From contig JAQOTA010000060.1 of NCBI GenBank assembly GCA_029532415.1, positions 1,054,001 through 1,118,000 of the forward strand: DNA of 64,000 nucleotides, written 5' to 3'. The DNA comes from Marasmius tenuissimus. Taxonomy: Eukaryota; Basidiomycota; Agaricomycetes; Agaricales; Marasmiaceae. Under the pieces are notes generated by a model, which was not told the DNA's origin, searched no databases, and saw only the letters and a program-made list of their open reading frames with translations. Shown here in pieces: positions 59,774-64,000 of this stretch. Positions within the stretch are counted from its first letter, which is position 1, and each line of letters begins with the position of its first letter. The position numbers were made by a program, and so were the translations under genes.

Positions 59774-60982
59774 TTATACAACATATACATTCTCCCTTGC
59801 CACTTCGTAGTTCTGCAATTTCTTGAAGTAGGCAAGTCTTGCCTGGCGCTCTTGTGCCATCCTCTGTAGATAGGGTCGGGTCACTAAAGTTCAGTTCAGA
59901 ATAGAAGCGACATCCTCGTACCTCGTCAAGGTCGACCTCCTCGCCCTCCTCTTCTTCCTGGTGTTTGGCGTCTTTCAATTTTCGACGGCCACGAGTAGCT
60001 CTCTTCCTTGTATGAAACTCTACTTCCTCGTCATCGTCATCCTCTTCGTAGTACACCTTTCCCCTCCCTCGGCGTTTAGGCAGCAGAGAAGTCAACGACT
60101 TGGCCAGCCGTTCCGGGTTTACTGGGCTATCACTCACCTTGGTCTCTTTCTCCTCCCGGTTGCCTTTGATGGGGAATCGTCAGCGTCCGTTTCGACGGGT
60201 GCACTCTCCTCGGGGATCTCCAACTCCGTTTCTCTCTGGGCATTGAATCGCTCGGATGAACGCTTGGTCGGAGAGGGAGAACTGAGCAGCAACTGAGATC
60301 TCGCCGGACTAGAGTCCCTCGAGCTCAAGGACGCTGAAAGTGGACGTTTGCCAACCCGTTGTTTGTGAGGGGTGCGCGGGGGCTTCACTGGTTGAGTGAG
60401 TGTCGGTTTCGAGGGTGGTTTCGAGGGTGAAGGTGCCTTTGGGGCGCTCGGGGGCTGTTTTGCACGTTCGACTTTGAGTTTTTCTTCAACCGCGAAGAAA
60501 CCAAAAGGATCTGAATCTCCCAGTGGCACTCGTTCTTCTTCTTCTTCCACCTGCGGCACAATGAACTCCCCGTTTTCATCGTAGCATTGCGAGCTGAAAT
60601 CAATGTTTTCCTTCCAATTGTCCTCCACAACCTCGTCTGCCCAAAAGCTACGACTGGTACCCTGAGTTTCCTGCGACGGTGTGATAGCGTTATTGTCGTC
60701 GCCACCATCAACAACAGAGCTGGCGATAGGAAGATAATTTGAAGAAGGAATAGGTGATGATGGGGGTAGAGATGACGCCGGTACTGGTCGTTTCAGTTTT
60801 TGGCCAAGGGCGCCCGTCGGTACTTTGGCTCTTCGTTTCGGCCGGCCACTGTCGGGTTTGAGGAGATTATCCTCATGTTGATCAAGGAGGACAGTCTCCG
60901 TTATGTCCTGCAGAGGACGATGAGCAGATGCTGTTCCTTTCTTCGATTTGGCTGTAGATGAAGCAGTCCGTTTACGAGGCAT
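59774..60982 (-). CDS. Basic/acidic nuclear protein, unrecognised
   Basis: Starts MPRKRTASSTAKSKKGTASA (ATG at 60982), a nuclear localisation signal, followed by GRPKRRAKVPTGALGQKLKR. The middle is low-complexity with SSFWADEVVEDNWKEN-like text and a Pro/Lys-rich region (KPPRTPHKQRVGKRPLSASL) that looks like a CDK-substrate stretch. After an intron near 60137 comes ERLAKSLTSLLPKRRGRGKV, then acidic EEDDDDEEVEF and basic KRATRGRRKLKD. A final exon reads RMAQERQARLAYFKKLQNYE and ends VARENVYVV. The conserved-looking LLPKRRGR and YEVxxENVYV blocks suggest a chromatin or chromosome-structure protein, but I cannot name the family. Confidence 0.6.
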
Positions 60983-61714
60983 CGAGGAATGAACTTTGAA
61001 CGTTGGATCGAAGCACTAGCAGATTGACAATGACAATGACAATGAACAATGATGGTGGTTTGGAGTCAAGTTACGTGACGCTACGTCCGACATCACGGGA
61101 CCGTGGTTGACGCTCCCACGTTAGCGCTGTCACTTGTGGGGGCTTGTGGGTGGCGATTTCTGCAGGAAATTCCGATCGCGACAACTCTGTGGAATGGAGA
61201 ACTTGGTTTTGAGGGTCAAATCGGGAGTAGAACATTGAACCTATCAAAGACTCGGTCGATGTATGAGTTATTGACGGCCTTCATCGCAAGCAAACGGTAT
61301 GAATGGTATGAGAAACGGATTTGAAGCTAGCGTCCCAGCGCATGAATCTGAAGCTTCATCGATTCAGCCCATAAAGTGAGCCGTTGACAAGCTGCGCAAC
61401 ACTGCTTGCAGTGTGGCGAATACTATTCAGTAGGCTGGCAAGGGACGAGAGGGAGGCCGTCCACGTGTGCCACGTGTATTTAGTTTACAGCCCCTCCGGT
61501 TCGGTACTGAGTAGTAGCCGAGCCTTTGAATAAAATGTGTACATAATATCGACGACATCGTTTTCCGAACCTCCATCATCGAGCCATCGACCGTATTTTT
61601 TTATTATTATGGGTTGCATGGCATGATTTATTCACCTTGAGTTTTACTTATAACCTTCACTAATTTGACTCTGGTCTACTGTCTTGGACACACAACTCTT
61701 TATCTGATTCCACC
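60983..61714. other. Intergenic, divergent promoter region
   Basis: 730 bases between divergent genes. 61025-61042 holds three tandem TGACAA units followed by a degenerate fourth, a small microsatellite. A TTTTTTTATTATTATGG tract lies near 61597. No gene seen. Confidence 0.5.
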
Positions 61715-62817
61715 ATGTGCTACACTCTGCTCTCGACTACCAGACATTCTCTATTTCGAAGTGCCCAACGAGCACACGACCTACGACGATGGATGAGCGT
61801 TCGACCTCGAGATACAAGTAACCTTCCTGGTGCGTTAAATTCTCGAAGCTTTCATCGTGTCACTCACCGTCGGACTGTTTCATTCAGGCGTCGCTCGCAA
61901 AAAAGTAACCCTCGAAACCCTCTTCTCCCTTAAAGCCAACAAGACCCCCATCACGATGATCACCGCTTACGACTACCCCTCGGCCATTGCGTGTTCTTCT
62001 AACCCTTTAATCGATATTGTTCTTGTCGGGGATTCGTTGGCACAAGTGTGTCTTGGATACGCATCTACCACGCAAATTACCCTTTCGGAGATGATTCATC
62101 ATACTCGTGCCGTCGCTCGCGGAACAACACACCCGTTGCTAGTTGCTGATATGCCCTTCGGGACATATATGTCCTCTAATTCCGATGCTATTAAAAACGC
62201 GGTCCGGATGATCCAGGAGGGACGCGTCGAGGCCGTTAAGATGGAAGGTGGACTCGAGGTCGTGGAGACTGTGAGGAGGCTGACGGACTTCGGGATACCG
62301 GTCATGGCGCACGTCGGCCTCAAACCTCAAAGGCACGTTGCGTTGTCGGGGTTCAGGATTCAGGGAAAGGATACGACTAGTGCAAAACAGGTAATGAAAG
62401 AAGCTGAGGCCCTGCAGGAAGCAGGGGCGTTCTCGATAGTCTTGGAAGGCGTCCCAAAGGAGCTGGGTCAACTCGTCTCAGACCGCTTAACAATTCCGAC
62501 CATTGGAATTGGAGCTGGTCCGTCGACGGACGGTCAAGTGAGTCGTGCCACCATCAGCTCGGTATTGAACGAAGTATTGACCGCTCGTCTCTCTGTAGGT
62601 TCTAGTCTGGGACGACATAATGGGCACATGGTCCGGTCACAAAGCCAAGTTTGTTCGTCGCTTTGGGAATGTGCAAGCCGAACGCGATTCTGCCATTCAG
62701 AAGTTTGGGGAGGCCGTACGAAACCGTTCTTTCCCCAACGACTCTGAGTCGTACACCAGCGACAAAGTGGAGTGGCAATCCTTGTCTTCCCATGGGTCTG
62801 CTGGCCCGTCCTCATAA
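61715..62817 (+). CDS. ECM31: Ketopantoate hydroxymethyltransferase (KPHMT)
   Basis: 3-methyl-2-oxobutanoate hydroxymethyltransferase, the first step of pantothenate synthesis, using methylene-tetrahydrofolate. Exon 1 (MCYTLLSTTRHSLFRSAQRA, ATG at 61715) is an Arg/Ser-rich probable mitochondrial presequence. Exon 2 begins GVARKKVTLETLFSLKANKT. Visible metal and substrate residues are Asp in LVGDSLAQVCLGY, Asp in VADMPFGTY and Lys in AVKMEGGLE; the active-site Glu is in VLEGVPKEL. TIGIGAGPSTDGQ joins over an intron (62536-62598) to VLVWDDIMGTW. The C-terminal tail (ESYTSDKVEWQSLSSHGSAG) is hydrophilic. All key residues are present. Confidence 0.93.
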
Positions 62818-63571
62818 TAGTAATATGTATCCTAGGTTTGTGTGTTTCATAACCGCACCATAATGCACTTCATCATTTGTACTTAACCTTTTGAAGGGTT
62901 GACCCGACCGCTTCTTTTCCCCATATGAGTAGTCGCAAGAGCAGACAGGGTCTTACAGGCATTGAGCATCTTCTCTTGACGCCAGTGTAGCAACCGTCGC
63001 AGTCAAGGAGAGAGACCAGGGCTTGAACGGGTCCCGGTGAGCCTAAACCTTGGGTGGTTCGGTCGACGCAACGCGGTCACGTGTAAAGATTCCTCCAGGT
63101 TTGAGAAGATCAAGCCCGGCGAATGAAGTAGCCCAGGTTGTGCTCTCGAGCCTACTGCGCGATTACCGGCCCCCGAAGACGCCTGATTGTCAATGTCGAT
63201 GAGGCATCGGCTCAGGATGACCTACTTTGACACAGAGCCACTGACTCGAATTTTAATATGCTGTAAATCTTTGCAGGCGTGTCTTCCGCGCCACTGCAAT
63301 CAAGTACTTATGGGTATCGGTATTGGGGTTGGAATGGGTATAGTGGACATCGTGTTGTTCGTAACTCTGGTTAGAGATCGATAAGTGGTACTAATCATAG
63401 CAGCTAGAGTTCCCCAGCATGGCCCTTACCCCCGCATCCTTGAAACGTTCCAGGGCCAGAAAATCGCCAAATAAAGCATCTGTGTCCCCGCACAGTGTCA
63501 ACAGATAAATCCCGAGGTATTGAAGTAGGGCATGATATTCGTAATTCGGTTAGAAGTTGCATAGGGTAGTC
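62818..63571. other. Intergenic, with a partial duplicate of the next gene's 3' end
   Basis: No independent gene. 63398-63500 resembles the 3' end of the F-box/LRR-like gene (63600-63700): both share CATAGCA, a C-rich run, CCGCATCCTTGAA-like text and CC-rich flanks. It looks like a local tandem duplication of a gene end. Confidence 0.45.
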
Positions 63572-64000
63572 CTAGTCGAGGAGACTCTTCCCCAGAAGTC
63601 TGAGTAAACCATAGCAATTACATTCCCCCAACGTGATCCTCAATCCAGCATCCTTGAAGCACCCTAACATTGGAAGGTCCCCAAGTGAACTCGATCCTTC
63701 CTCGAATGTCAACAGCCTAACTTCAACGGAACGCAAAAATTCGGAGCAAGAGTAGGTCCCACTGGTCGTATTCGGCGTATAACCGGTCTGGCCACGGCCA
63801 CTCCATCTGGATGCGATAGCGTGTAGGAGAGACGTCTCGTCCAAATCATTTCGATGAACGAAGAGAGTCAAATTCTTGAGTTTCGACAAGAAGGAGGAGC
63901 TGGCTGTGCGAGCCCGAAACTCTGATGTGAGGTGCCGCAGGAAGGAAGGCGTGACGATGTGGTTTCGCCGACCTTCGAGCGGTCTTGGCCTCCCCTCGCG
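63572..64000 (-). CDS. F-box/LRR-type protein, 3' part only (runs off the window)
   Basis: Minus-strand frame open from the window edge to the stop at 63572. It reads NHIVTPSFLRHLTSEFRART, LSKLKNLTLFVHRNDLDETS, LLHAIASRWSGRG and ends LRLLGKSLLD. The 'L..L..L.L......SLL.AIASRW' pattern is typical of the C-terminal leucine-rich region of the expanded F-box families in Agaricomycetes, where F-box proteins serve as SCF ubiquitin-ligase substrate receptors. The F-box itself lies outside the window, so the class is an inference. Confidence 0.5.
   Translation of the reverse strand, partial: REGRPRPLEGRRNHIVTPSFLRHLTSEFRARTASSSFLSKLKNLTLFVHRNDLDETSLLHAIASRWSGRGQTGYTPNTTSGTYSCSEFLRSVEVRLLTFEEGSSSLGDLPMLGCFKDAGLRITLGECNCYGLLRLLGKSLLD

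Overview
This window looks like nuclear chromosomal DNA from a filamentous basidiomycete, most likely an Agaricomycete. Genes are densely packed on both strands and cut by many short introns (about 45-65 bases, GT..AG). The content is typical of mushroom-forming fungi: BTB/POZ paralogues, an F-box/LRR-type gene, a RIM13/PalB calpain, CHS7, an OPT transporter and an augmin-like subunit. There is no operon structure, CRISPR array, rRNA or convincing tRNA. Every CDS span runs from start to stop codon and includes introns. Splice sites were chosen by eye from reading frame and family resemblance.

Layout. 0-5.3 kb: a 2-oxoglutarate/Fe(II) oxygenase, a homeodomain protein and an epoxide hydrolase. 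5.3-6.95 kb: non-genic DNA with two inverted repeats. 6.95-17.2 kb: BTB gene A, a single-pass membrane protein of a family also found at 54-56 kb, an unrecognised gene, a TPR-SET protein and an OPT transporter. 17.2-20.6 kb: no confident gene, only coding-like fragments. 20.6-31.9 kb: a housekeeping block of RIM13/PalB calpain, RIT1 tRNA modification enzyme, CHS7 chaperone, HAUS3-like augmin subunit and an AIF-type flavoprotein. 32.4-36.3 kb: an aldo-keto reductase and a C2-domain protein visible only after splicing. 37.3-40.1 kb: a decayed PP2C phosphatase whose two ends are separated by about 2 kb of unrecognised DNA. 41-48.3 kb: ERD2, a seven-TM DUF4203-type protein and a large RRM protein. 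48.9-56.1 kb: a BTB pseudogene, two intact BTB genes, an SDR and a second membrane protein of the 8-10 kb family. 56.2-64 kb: KRI1, an NTF2/SnoaL-like protein, an unrecognised nuclear protein, pantothenate-pathway KPHMT (ECM31) and the 3' end of an F-box/LRR-like gene.

Functional links are modest. RIM13 belongs to alkaline-pH signalling, which is known in fungi to affect cell-wall genes, and CHS7 helps export chitin synthase. ERD2 serves the early secretory pathway. KRI1 and RIT1 serve ribosome and initiator-tRNA biology. The main accessory signal is that a BTB gene lies near a membrane-protein gene of one family at both ends of the window. This points to local duplication with decay of some copies. 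I see no clear new multi-gene system. The best candidates for a second look are the BTB/membrane-protein pair, the interrupted PP2C locus and the inverted-repeat region at 5.4-6.9 kb.
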